From the NCBI GenBank assembly GCA_903859265.1, contig CAIOLZ010000353.1, forward strand, positions 1-11,349: DNA of 11,349 bases, in the 5' to 3' direction. The notes beneath the pieces are model-generated. The model was not told where the DNA came from, made no database searches, and saw only the letters and a list, made by a program, of their open reading frames with translations. Made by a program: the position numbers and the translations under genes. The DNA is from an uncultured beta proteobacterium (GTDB lineage: Bacteria > Pseudomonadota > Gammaproteobacteria > Burkholderiales > Burkholderiaceae_C). Positions 1 through 6,278 of this stretch are shown here, piece after piece; the stretch's first letter is position 1, and each line of letters begins with the position of its first letter.

Positions 1-442
1 CGTGTTTCACGGTGGTCACAACGCACGCACGGGCCAGCAATCGATTATCCGGGTTAACAGCATCATCGGCACCAGGGGCGTTCCCAACATCAATCCCTTT
101 CAACTGCGCCCGGGATTGACCAACGGGAAACTTTTTATACGCGACCGCAATGTGTGCGCCTACTGCGGAGGCCATTTCCACGAATCCGACCTCACGCGTG
201 AGCACATCATTCCGTTCGCGCAAAACGGCGTTGACAACTGGATGAATGTGGTCACTGCCTGCAGGCCCTGCAACCACCGCAAGAGCCACCGCACGCCCGA
301 GCAGGCCAACATGCCCTTGCTCTACACGCCTTACGTCCCCAGCCTGTGGGAAGACTTTATTTTGCGCAATCGCCGCATACTCGCCGATCAAATGGAATTC
401 CTGATGGCCCATGTGCCCAAGAGTTCCCGCTTGCTCGACTGA
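1..442 (+). CDS. HNH endonuclease family protein, 5'-truncated by the window edge
   Basis: This is the C-terminal part of a metal-dependent HNH nuclease; the natural substrate is unknown. Counting from the GTG at base 2, a zinc-ribbon pair CxxC lies at residues 52-55 and a second CxxC at 87-90. The ββα-metal core reads E67-H68, then N82 and N91-H92-R93-K94. This gives the classic order: zinc cysteines, catalytic His, Asn, zinc cysteines. The GTG at base 2 is probably not the true start. The frame is open to the window edge, no ribosome binding site can be seen, and family members I recall are about 185 residues with some 40 residues before this point. The stop is TGA at 440-442. An exported ligase gene follows on the same strand after 101 bp. 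Nuclease family assignment is firm; role (repair, restriction or other) is not known. Confidence 0.85.
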   Translation, partial: VFHGGHNARTGQQSIIRVNSIIGTRGVPNINPFQLRPGLTNGKLFIRDRNVCAYCGGHFHESDLTREHIIPFAQNGVDNWMNVVTACRPCNHRKSHRTPEQANMPLLYTPYVPSLWEDFILRNRRILADQMEFLMAHVPKSSRLLD

Positions 443-466
443 CGCATCGACCCTGTTCAAATGCCA

Positions 467-488
467 CTCGCCGGGCAAGTTCGGCGAG
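467..488 (+). other. Hairpin between the HNH gene and the ligase gene
   Basis: CTCGCCG (467-473) and CGGCGAG (482-488) form a perfect 7-bp GC-rich stem with an 8-nt loop. It starts 25 bp after the HNH stop and lies 55 bp before the ligase ATG. No run of T follows, so it is not a standard intrinsic terminator. It could attenuate or protect the upstream mRNA 3' end, or be chance. Confidence 0.35.
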
Positions 489-543
489 GTTCCCTTCATA
501 AAAAAGCACGCTTTCCGAAGCGATAACAAAGGATGGACACACC

Positions 544-1461
544 ATGGTTTCTTCAAGACGTCAATTACTGGCCCACGTGAGCTGGGCCATCACGGGCGCC
601 TGCGTTCCGGTGTTTGGAGTCGCTGCGATGCCGGGCCTGGCGGATAGCGGTTCACCCGATCAAAACGCCATGGCACCGGAAAATTTTGCCAGTCCGGGCG
701 TGATGCTTGGCAAAAATTGGCAGGCGGGTATGCATCCCCAAGGTTATCTGGTGAGCGAAAAGCTCGATGGTGTGCGCGCTTTGTGGGACGGGCAAGTTTT
801 GCGTTTTCGCAGTGGCAGGGTGATCGCAGCTCCTGCGTGGTTTGTGGCAGGGTTCCCCAAAACGCCGATGGACGGCGAACTCTGGATGGGCCGGCAGCAG
901 TTTGACCGCCTTTCAGGCGCAGTGCGCAAAACGGTGCCGCTTGATCACGAATGGCATGGTGTGCGTTACATGGTGTTTGATATTCCTGCTGACAATGGGA
1001 AGTTCGAACAGCGCGCTGCAGCTGTTAAGGACTTAATCGCCAGGGCCAATGTGGCATGGCTGGTGGCGGTTGAACAAAATCGCGCGGCCGATCCTCAGGC
1101 GCTGGCGCAAATGCTGCATCGCACGGTATCGGAAGGTGGTGAAGGCTTGATGCTGCACCACGCGCAGGCCACCTGGAAATCTGGACGTAGCGACGCCTTG
1201 CGCAAGCTCAAATTGGTGCCCGATGAAGATGGCATCGTTCTGGCGCACATCCCCGGTAAGGGCCATCTACAAGGGAAGATGGGTGCTTTGCTGGTGCAAA
1301 CGCCCCACGGACAGCGCTTTGCCCTGGGCAGCGGCTTTACCGATGCGCAACGCGACAGCCCTCCAGAGGTAGGTACTCTGGTGACCTACCGTTACCGTGA
1401 CAGGACCGCCCAGGGATTGCCGAAGTTCGCGAGCTTTTTCCGCCAGCGCGAAATCGAATGA
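544..1461 (+). CDS. ATP-dependent DNA ligase, LigE type, with export signal
   Basis: A 305-residue minimal ATP-dependent DNA ligase that seals nicks by lysine adenylation. Visible motifs in order: motif I EKLDGVR at 72-78 with K73 as nucleophile; motif III DGELW at 110-114; motif IIIa YMVFDI at 142-147; motif IV with EGLMLH at 200-205; motif V LRKLKL at 219-224. A small OB-fold follows from about 240 to the end. There is no N-terminal DNA-binding domain, as expected for the short bacterial LigE class. Residues 1-33 are a positively charged then hydrophobic leader ending near an Ala-rich stretch, so a periplasmic location is likely. It begins SSRRQLLA, close to a twin-arginine motif. The ATG at 544 has AAAGGA at 528-533. 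The stop lies 13 bp from the stop of the convergent acyl-CoA dehydrogenase gene, with no terminator between. LigE proteins have been linked to extracellular or incoming DNA; that role is inferred here. Confidence 0.9.
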   Translation: MVSSRRQLLAHVSWAITGACVPVFGVAAMPGLADSGSPDQNAMAPENFASPGVMLGKNWQAGMHPQGYLVSEKLDGVRALWDGQVLRFRSGRVIAAPAWFVAGFPKTPMDGELWMGRQQFDRLSGAVRKTVPLDHEWHGVRYMVFDIPADNGKFEQRAAAVKDLIARANVAWLVAVEQNRAADPQALAQMLHRTVSEGGEGLMLHHAQATWKSGRSDALRKLKLVPDEDGIVLAHIPGKGHLQGKMGALLVQTPHGQRFALGSGFTDAQRDSPPEVGTLVTYRYRDRTAQGLPKFASFFRQREIE

Positions 1462-1474
1462 CCTGCCTCGATCG

Positions 1475-2590
1475 TCAGGCGAATACGCCTGCGCTGTCCT
1501 GCATGCGCGCCGACACTTCGCCCAGTTGGTGCAGGGTGTCGCCAAACGTCATTTCCAATTGGGTGAGTTTTTTGAAATAGTGGCTCACGATGTAATCGTC
1601 GGTGACGCCGATACCTCCGTGCAACTGGATCGCTTGTTGACCAACAAAGCGCATGCTGACGCCCAACTGGTATTTGGCCCGCGCCATTGCCGCGCGGCGC
1701 TCCGCGGTTGGCGCGTTAAGTTTGAGCGCCGCGTAATAGCTCATGGAACGTGCCAGTTCGAGCTGCATTTTCATATCGGCGGCCCGGTGACGCAGGGCTT
1801 GAAAGCTGCCGATGGAGACGCCAAACTGTTTGCGCGTTTTCAGATATTCAAAGGTGATTGCTAGCGTCTGCTCCATGGCACCGACCGCTTCGGCACAGGT
1901 GCAGGCAATACCGATGTCAACCGCATGTTCCAGTGCTGGCAAGCCGTTGACGCAAACCAGGGTGGCAGGTGCATTTTTCATGGACATCTCGGCCGCGCGC
2001 GCGCCGTCCTGGGTGGAGTAGCCCCGGGTGGTCACGCCGCTGGACTGGCGTTCAACCAGAAATAATCCCATGACGCTGTTGACCCGTGCGTTCACCAGGT
2101 ACCCATGGGCGTGGTCGCCGGCAGCGACCAGGCTCTTGACGCCATTGATGACATAACCACCAGGAACCTGCACGGCTTTGGTCTCGCAATGATCGATTTG
2201 GTAGCGCGCGGTGCGCTCCTGGTAGGCCATCACAATCAGCGCCGTGCCAGCCGCGATTTTGGGTACCCATTCCTGCTGTACTTCCGAAGTGCCATAGGCG
2301 CTGATGACTGCCGAGGTGATCAAGGACTGCACCAGCGGCTCCAACACGAGTCCGCGCCCGAGTTCCTCCATCGTGACCATCGCTTCTACCGGTCCCAGAC
2401 CCAGACCGCCCAGCGACTCTGGCGCAAGCAGCCCGGTTAATCCCAACTCTGCAAGTTCATGCCACGCCGCCGCATCAAATCCACCGGCGCTGCTGGCCGC
2501 GCGACGGCGCTCGAAAGGGTAGGCCTTGCCCACCCACTTGTGAACGGCCTCGCGCAGTTGCTCTTGGTCGTCCGAGAAATCGAAATCCAT
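1475..2590 (-). CDS. Acyl-CoA dehydrogenase, PimD-like small subunit
   Basis: A 371-residue flavoprotein-family subunit, expected to act with the upstream gene product in α,β-oxidation of an acyl-CoA. It resembles the small subunit of pimeloyl-CoA dehydrogenase. The N-terminal helical domain covers about 1-115, the β-domain 115-215 and the C-terminal helical domain 225-360. The FAD-contact signature RKQFG is at 253-257 and the C-terminal HGGIGVT segment at 324-330. The usual catalytic Glu after that segment is Asp here (D332, in TDDY). The alternative helix-G Glu position of isovaleryl-CoA dehydrogenase aligns with G227. The subunit may therefore not supply the base itself. The ATG at 2590 has GGAG on the minus strand at 2600-2597, spaced 6 nt. 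It follows the large-subunit gene by 44 bp and is surely co-transcribed. The true substrate cannot be read from sequence; no CoA ligase or thiolase is adjacent. Confidence 0.88.
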   Translation of the reverse strand: MDFDFSDDQEQLREAVHKWVGKAYPFERRRAASSAGGFDAAAWHELAELGLTGLLAPESLGGLGLGPVEAMVTMEELGRGLVLEPLVQSLITSAVISAYGTSEVQQEWVPKIAAGTALIVMAYQERTARYQIDHCETKAVQVPGGYVINGVKSLVAAGDHAHGYLVNARVNSVMGLFLVERQSSGVTTRGYSTQDGARAAEMSMKNAPATLVCVNGLPALEHAVDIGIACTCAEAVGAMEQTLAITFEYLKTRKQFGVSIGSFQALRHRAADMKMQLELARSMSYYAALKLNAPTAERRAAMARAKYQLGVSMRFVGQQAIQLHGGIGVTDDYIVSHYFKKLTQLEMTFGDTLHQLGEVSARMQDSAGVFA

Positions 2591-2634
2591 GGTTGTCTCC
2601 GGGGCGTTTGTCGTGTTGAAAAAGCGGTTGTTGG

Positions 2635-3840
2635 TCAGCCCAATAGCGTTTGCGCGACGATGTTGCGCTGCACTTCATTGCTGCCGCCGTAAATGGTGGT
2701 TTTGCGGTTGTTAAAGTACTGCGAGGCCAGAGGCGCGCAGTGCGCCGCACTGAAGGGAAATGCTGCTGCACCGTTGGCAAGCTGATCGCCTTGCCATCCG
2801 GCCTCCATCGCCTCGCGAATCAGTGGCAGGGAAAATGGCCCGGCTGCCAGCATCATGAGTTCGGTGTAGCGCTGCTGAATTTCGCTGCCGCGAATCTTCA
2901 GTAAACCGGCAATATCCAGCGCACTCTTGCCGGTTTTTTGTGCCGACAGGACGCGCAGCACCATCATCTCCAGCGCGATCACGTCCACTTCAAGCTTGGC
3001 GATCTCGTCCCGGAACCGGAGGTCGTCGTACACGCCTTCGAGTTTGGCAATGCGCTTGAGCCGTTCAAGTTCACGCTTGGCGCGGTTGACATCTGCGATG
3101 TTGGTGCGCTCGTGGCTCAGCAAGTATTTGGCGTAGGTCCAGCCCTTGTTTTCTTCGCCAATCAGGTTTTCTGCGGGCACCTCGACGTCATCAAAAAACA
3201 CTTCGTTCACCTCGTGTCCGCCATCGAGCATGATGATGGGGCGCACCGTGACGCCGGGGGACTTCATGTCGATCAGCAGAAAGCTGATGCCAGTTTGTGG
3301 CTTGCCTTCGGTGCTGGTGCGTACCAGGCAAAAAATCCAGTCGCCGTATTGGCCCAGCGTGGTCCAGGTTTTTTGGCCGGTCACCCGGTAGGTGGCGCCG
3401 CTGCGTATTGCCCGGGTTTTGAGGGACGCCAGGTCCGAGCCGGAGTCGGGCTCGCTGTAGCCTTGACTCCACCACACCTCGCCACTGGCAATTCCGGGCA
3501 AAAACCGCCGTTGTTGTTCCGCGGTACCAAAGGCCATGATGACCGGTGCCACCATCACCGGGCCAAACGGCAGCAAACGCGGCGCACCGGCGAGCGCGCA
3601 TTCCTCCTCAAAAAGATGCCTCTGCACCGCATTCCAGCCGGCCCCCCCAAATTCCGTGGGCCAGGCGTAACCCAGCCAGCCTTTTTTGCCCAAAATTTTG
3701 GCCCACGTCTGTATATCCTCGCGGCTCAAGTGCAGTGCGTTGTGCACCTTTTGAGAAATGTCTTTGGGTAAATTGGCGCCAACCCAGTCACGAATTTCCT
3801 CGCGAAACTGTTGTTCTTCCGGCGTAAACGTTAAATCCAT
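2635..3840 (-). CDS. Acyl-CoA dehydrogenase, PimC-like large subunit
   Basis: A 401-residue acyl-CoA dehydrogenase, first gene of a two-gene operon; it oxidises acyl-CoA to trans-2-enoyl-CoA and passes electrons to ETF. The family signature SQGYSEPDSGSDLASL is at 125-140, the flavin-facing KTWTT at 157-161, and the C-terminal signature TIYGGSNEVQRNI at 382-394. E244 in LSHERT aligns with the helix-G catalytic Glu of isovaleryl-CoA dehydrogenase-type enzymes. The RxxFG FAD motif is missing here but present in the partner, which fits an α2β2 enzyme with sites built from both subunits. The frame is open to a TTG at 3852, but GGAG (minus, 3850-3847) lies 6 nt before the ATG at 3840, so that ATG is chosen. 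It is divergent from purN over 115 bp that holds a perfect palindrome. Pimeloyl-CoA as substrate is only one possibility; other medium-chain, dicarboxylic or cyclic acyl-CoAs are equally open. Confidence 0.88.
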   Translation of the reverse strand: MDLTFTPEEQQFREEIRDWVGANLPKDISQKVHNALHLSREDIQTWAKILGKKGWLGYAWPTEFGGAGWNAVQRHLFEEECALAGAPRLLPFGPVMVAPVIMAFGTAEQQRRFLPGIASGEVWWSQGYSEPDSGSDLASLKTRAIRSGATYRVTGQKTWTTLGQYGDWIFCLVRTSTEGKPQTGISFLLIDMKSPGVTVRPIIMLDGGHEVNEVFFDDVEVPAENLIGEENKGWTYAKYLLSHERTNIADVNRAKRELERLKRIAKLEGVYDDLRFRDEIAKLEVDVIALEMMVLRVLSAQKTGKSALDIAGLLKIRGSEIQQRYTELMMLAAGPFSLPLIREAMEAGWQGDQLANGAAAFPFSAAHCAPLASQYFNNRKTTIYGGSNEVQRNIVAQTLLG

Positions 3841-3880
3841 ACGACGCTCCAAAAGGCTGCATTTTGTTGATCACCCGCCG

Positions 3881-3886
3881 ATTATC
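3881..3886 (-). promoter_or_regulatory. Candidate -10 element of the acyl-CoA dehydrogenase operon
   Basis: On the minus strand this reads GATAAT, 5 of 6 matches to the sigma-70 -10 consensus, 40 bp before the large-subunit ATG. No good -35 is found at 16-18 bp. The place of the -35 is taken by the palindrome at 3896-3909, which would suit an activator-dependent or repressed promoter. Confidence 0.4.
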
Positions 3887-3895
3887 AAACCATTT

Positions 3896-3909
3896 AGCAC
3901 GACCGTGCT
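3896..3909. promoter_or_regulatory. Perfect 14-bp palindrome, candidate operator
   Basis: AGCACG-AC-CGTGCT is a perfect 6+6 inverted repeat with a 2-bp centre, in the divergent region between the acyl-CoA dehydrogenase operon and purN. It sits just upstream of the candidate -10 of the dehydrogenase operon, where a dimeric regulator (TetR, MarR or GntR type) could act. The regulator is unknown. An alternative reading is an RNA hairpin of 5 bp with a GACC loop followed by five T on the plus strand, but no plus-strand gene ends here. Confidence 0.45.
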
Positions 3910-3955
3910 TTTTGGGGTCTGGCGTGCGGCACGGCCAAGCCATAATGCGCGGGCC

Positions 3956-4555
3956 ATGAAAAACATCGTGATTCTGATTTCTGGCACGGGCTCCAACATG
4001 GCAGCCATCGTGCGATGTGCCGAGCGAGACCGGTGGAGCGCAAAGTACGCGGCACGGGTTGCCTGCGTCATCAGCAACAAGTCCAACGCAAGGGGCCTGC
4101 TGTTTGCCAAGGAGCATGGCATTGCCACCGAAGTGCTGGACCACACAGCCTTCGACACCCGCGACGCGTTCGACGCAGCGCTGGCAGCCATCATCGACCG
4201 GTATGACACGCCTGACTCGCCGGCTTTGGTCGTATTGGCCGGATTTATGCGGATTCTGACGCCCGGTTTTACGGCGAAATATGCTGGCAGACTGACCAAT
4301 ATCCATCCATCGCTGCTGCCGGCTTTTCCGGGGCTGCATACCCATCAGCGCGCGATCGAGGCCGGGTGCAAATTTGCCGGTGTCACGGTCCACCTTGTTA
4401 CTGCTGAATTGGACCATGGCCCGATACTGGCGCAGGCCGTGGTTCCCGTACTGGTCGATGACACGCCCGAGCGATTGGCCGAGCGCGTCCTGGCGCAAGA
4501 ACACCAGATCTATCCGCGTGCAGTGGCTGGGTTGCTGCAGCAAATGGGCCACTGA
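3956..4555 (+). CDS. purN: Phosphoribosylglycinamide formyltransferase (GAR transformylase)
   Basis: A cytoplasmic purine-synthesis enzyme that transfers the formyl group of 10-formyl-tetrahydrofolate to GAR. The 199 residues match PurN's usual length (about 190-215). The phosphate-binding loop SGTGSNM is at 9-15. The catalytic triad is visible: N115 and H117 in TNIHPSLLPAFPG, and D153 in ELDHGPIL, matching N106, H108 and D144 of E. coli PurN. The start is ATG at 3956, directly before the conserved KNIVILISG; the open frame further upstream lies opposite the dehydrogenase gene and has no family match. No Shine-Dalgarno sequence precedes the ATG, only GCGGGCC. A CATAAT hexamer ends 9 bp before it, so the mRNA may be nearly leaderless. 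It is convergent with the DUF1653 gene (47 bp between stops, no clear terminator). Confidence 0.95.
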   Translation: MKNIVILISGTGSNMAAIVRCAERDRWSAKYAARVACVISNKSNARGLLFAKEHGIATEVLDHTAFDTRDAFDAALAAIIDRYDTPDSPALVVLAGFMRILTPGFTAKYAGRLTNIHPSLLPAFPGLHTHQRAIEAGCKFAGVTVHLVTAELDHGPILAQAVVPVLVDDTPERLAERVLAQEHQIYPRAVAGLLQQMGH

Positions 4556-4602
4556 CGGCAATTCGGTATGGTCAATCGCTGCCGCGCAACCGCATCCCAA
4601 AA

Positions 4603-4842
4603 TCAGGGGTCAATTTTGGTAAAGCGGGGCGTCATTACTCCGTTGATTTCAAGAGATTCGTTGAACATGGCTGCTGGCCGGACCCACAGCCCTTTATCCC
4701 CATACAGTGCGCGGTACAAGGTTAGGGCTTCAAGGGATTCGCTGTGCCGAACGGTGTCGAGTACCTCATAGAGCTTGCCTTTGTAGTGGCGGTACAGGCC
4801 CCTGGGCGTCACGATCAGAGGGGGGAGGGTTTCAGCGCTCAT
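4603..4842 (-). CDS. DUF1653 family small protein
   Basis: A 79-residue soluble protein of the DUF1653 family, function unknown. The family core is seen as TPRGLYRHYKGKLYEVL at 12-28 and the TLYRALYG...LWVRPAAMF stretch at 41-60. It is rich in aromatic residues and predicted to be a compact β-barrel-like fold; no catalytic motif, signal peptide or membrane segment is visible. ATG at 4842 with AGGA on the minus strand at 4853-4850 (7-nt spacing). Its start lies 16 bp from the start of the divergent RNA methyltransferase gene, so its promoter must sit inside that gene's first codons. It is convergent with purN. The family is recognised with good confidence; no role can be inferred from the neighbours. 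Confidence 0.85.
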   Translation of the reverse strand: MSAETLPPLIVTPRGLYRHYKGKLYEVLDTVRHSESLEALTLYRALYGDKGLWVRPAAMFNESLEINGVMTPRFTKIDP

Positions 4843-4858
4843 GGGACAATCCTAGCCT

Positions 4859-6130
4859 ATGCATCCTAAAGCTCTGTTGGACGCCTGCTCCGAATTGGTC
4901 AGGCTCACTCTCAAATTTGACCATCCCGCCGACGCCATCGTCTCCAGGTTTTTCCGGGACAACCGCGGTCTGGGTCCGCGCGAGCGCGCCACGCTGGCGG
5001 AAACGGTTTACACGGTTTTGCGCAAAAAGCAGCTGTTTGATCACCTCGCGCCTTCCGGCAGCGGCCCCAAAGAGCGCCGCCTCGCGATATTGGGCTTTTA
5101 CGGACCAGGCGACTTTTTACGCAGCGCATTGACTGATCAGGAAAAAAATTGGCTGGACCAGTGCGAGAAGGTAAAGCCCGACGATTTGATGGAACGCCAC
5201 CGCCATAATCTGCCTGAGTGGCTGGTGCAGCCGATCAAGGATCAGGTGGGCACAGGGTTTTGGCCCCTGATGGAAAGCCTCAACCGTGGTGCAGGGCTGG
5301 ATCTGCGAGTCAACGACTTCAAAGCCAAGCGCACGGACGTCCAAAAGGAACTTGCGCAAGCGGGCATCAAAGCTGCAGCGACACCGTATTCGCCCTGGGG
5401 TTTACGCATCGCCGGCAAGCCTGCGCTGAACAAAATGGACGCTTTTATCCGGGGTGATTTCGAAGTACAGGATGAAGGCTCCCAACTGTTGGCGATGCTG
5501 GTAGATGCCAAGCGCGGTGAGATGGTGGTTGATTTTTGCGCCGGCGCAGGGGGCAAAACCCTGGCGCTGGGTGCGGCCATGCGCAGCACCGGGCGCCTGT
5601 ACGCGTTCGACACCTCCGCGCATCGGCTCGACTCCTTTAAACCGCGCATGGCGCGCAGCGGCCTGTCCAATGTTCACCCAGCTGCCATTGCGCATGAGCG
5701 CGACGACCGGGTAAAGCGCCTCGCTGGCAAGATTGATCGGGTTTTGGTGGACGCCCCCTGCACCGGTTTGGGAACTTTGCGCCGTAATCCAGATTTGAAA
5801 TGGCGGCAAAACCAGCAGTCGGTTGATGAAATGGCCGTCAAGCAAGCTGCGATTCTGCAAAGTGCGTCCCGCTTGGTGAAAGCCGGCGGACGGCTGGTGT
5901 ATGCAACCTGCAGCGTGTTGCCGCAGGAAAACGAAGCCATTGCAGAAGCTTTCACTGCCGCAAATTCCGATTTTGAGGCGCGTCCGGTCGGCGACATTCT
6001 GACCGGACTGAAAGTGGCCCAATCAGAAAGCCTTTGTAATGGTGGCGTAAACGGGACTTTATATTTAAGACTTTGGCCCCATTTGCATGCAACTGATGGT
6101 TTTTTCGCAGCAGTTTGGCAAAAGAAGTGA
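4859..6130 (+). CDS. RsmB/NOP-family SAM-dependent RNA cytosine-5 methyltransferase
   Basis: A 423-residue enzyme predicted to make 5-methylcytosine in RNA. The N-terminal 110 residues are helical and NusB-like, as in RsmB. A DEGSQL segment (205-210) opens the catalytic domain. SAM motif I is DFCAGAGGKT at 225-234. Motif IV is DAPCTGLGTLRRNPDLKW at 299-315 with C301. Motif VI is ATCSVLPQENE at 349-359 with C351. The two cysteines are the NOP/RsmB pair: C351 attacks cytosine C6 and C301 helps release. Length fits RsmB (429 in E. coli). I do not give the symbol rsmB, because betaproteobacteria often also carry a true rsmB elsewhere, next to fmt; this may be a paralogue with a different rRNA or tRNA target. 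The ATG at 4859 fits the conserved N-terminus but has no Shine-Dalgarno sequence. It is followed by 148 bp before the desaturase gene. Confidence 0.9.
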   Translation: MHPKALLDACSELVRLTLKFDHPADAIVSRFFRDNRGLGPRERATLAETVYTVLRKKQLFDHLAPSGSGPKERRLAILGFYGPGDFLRSALTDQEKNWLDQCEKVKPDDLMERHRHNLPEWLVQPIKDQVGTGFWPLMESLNRGAGLDLRVNDFKAKRTDVQKELAQAGIKAAATPYSPWGLRIAGKPALNKMDAFIRGDFEVQDEGSQLLAMLVDAKRGEMVVDFCAGAGGKTLALGAAMRSTGRLYAFDTSAHRLDSFKPRMARSGLSNVHPAAIAHERDDRVKRLAGKIDRVLVDAPCTGLGTLRRNPDLKWRQNQQSVDEMAVKQAAILQSASRLVKAGGRLVYATCSVLPQENEAIAEAFTAANSDFEARPVGDILTGLKVAQSESLCNGGVNGTLYLRLWPHLHATDGFFAAVWQKK

Positions 6131-6175
6131 TTTTTTGACGTAAGTTAATGTTTTTTGCATTTACTGAGATTTTTC

Positions 6176-6204
6176 TGGTCAAAGTGGGCCTGCACACTTA
6201 AAAT
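6176..6204 (+). promoter_or_regulatory. Candidate sigma-70 promoter of the desaturase gene
   Basis: TGGTCA (6176-6181, 4 of 6 matches to the -35) and TAAAAT (6199-6204, 5 of 6 to the -10) are separated by 17 bp in an AT-rich gap. Transcription would begin near 6211 and give a leader of about 68 nt before the ATG. Read by eye only. Confidence 0.45.
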
Positions 6205-6215
6205 CGGATCCGCAT

Positions 6216-6241
6216 GTGCCCGCATGCTGCAGGACGGGCAC
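6216..6241 (+). other. Hairpin in the desaturase leader
   Basis: GTGCCCG (6216-6222) pairs with CGGGCAC (6235-6241) in a perfect 7-bp stem with a 12-nt loop that itself contains the palindrome CTGCAG. It lies inside the predicted 5' leader of the desaturase mRNA. No T-run follows, so it is not an intrinsic terminator of the upstream methyltransferase gene. Confidence 0.4.
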
Positions 6242-6278
6242 CCATAAACTTACTACTCGTTGAGAGACTGGCAAACCT

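Noticed and set aside
2938..3771. Long plus-strand open frame (277 codons) opposite the large acyl-CoA dehydrogenase gene
   Set aside because: Its translation matches no family, and the minus strand codes a full acyl-CoA dehydrogenase with all signatures; it is a shadow caused by GC-rich codon use.
3758..3955. N-terminal extension of purN by 66 codons
   Set aside because: This part lies over the dehydrogenase start and the divergent promoter region, has no PurN similarity, and PurN normally begins right at the ATG at 3956.
3788..4600. Minus-strand open frame of 270 codons opposite purN
   Set aside because: purN is complete on the plus strand with its catalytic triad; the minus frame gives a low-complexity translation and overlaps two real genes.
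4556..4602. CGGCA/TGCCG repeat (4556-4560, 4580-4584) as a terminator between purN and the DUF1653 gene
   Set aside because: Only 5 bp with a 19-nt loop and no T-run; expected by chance.
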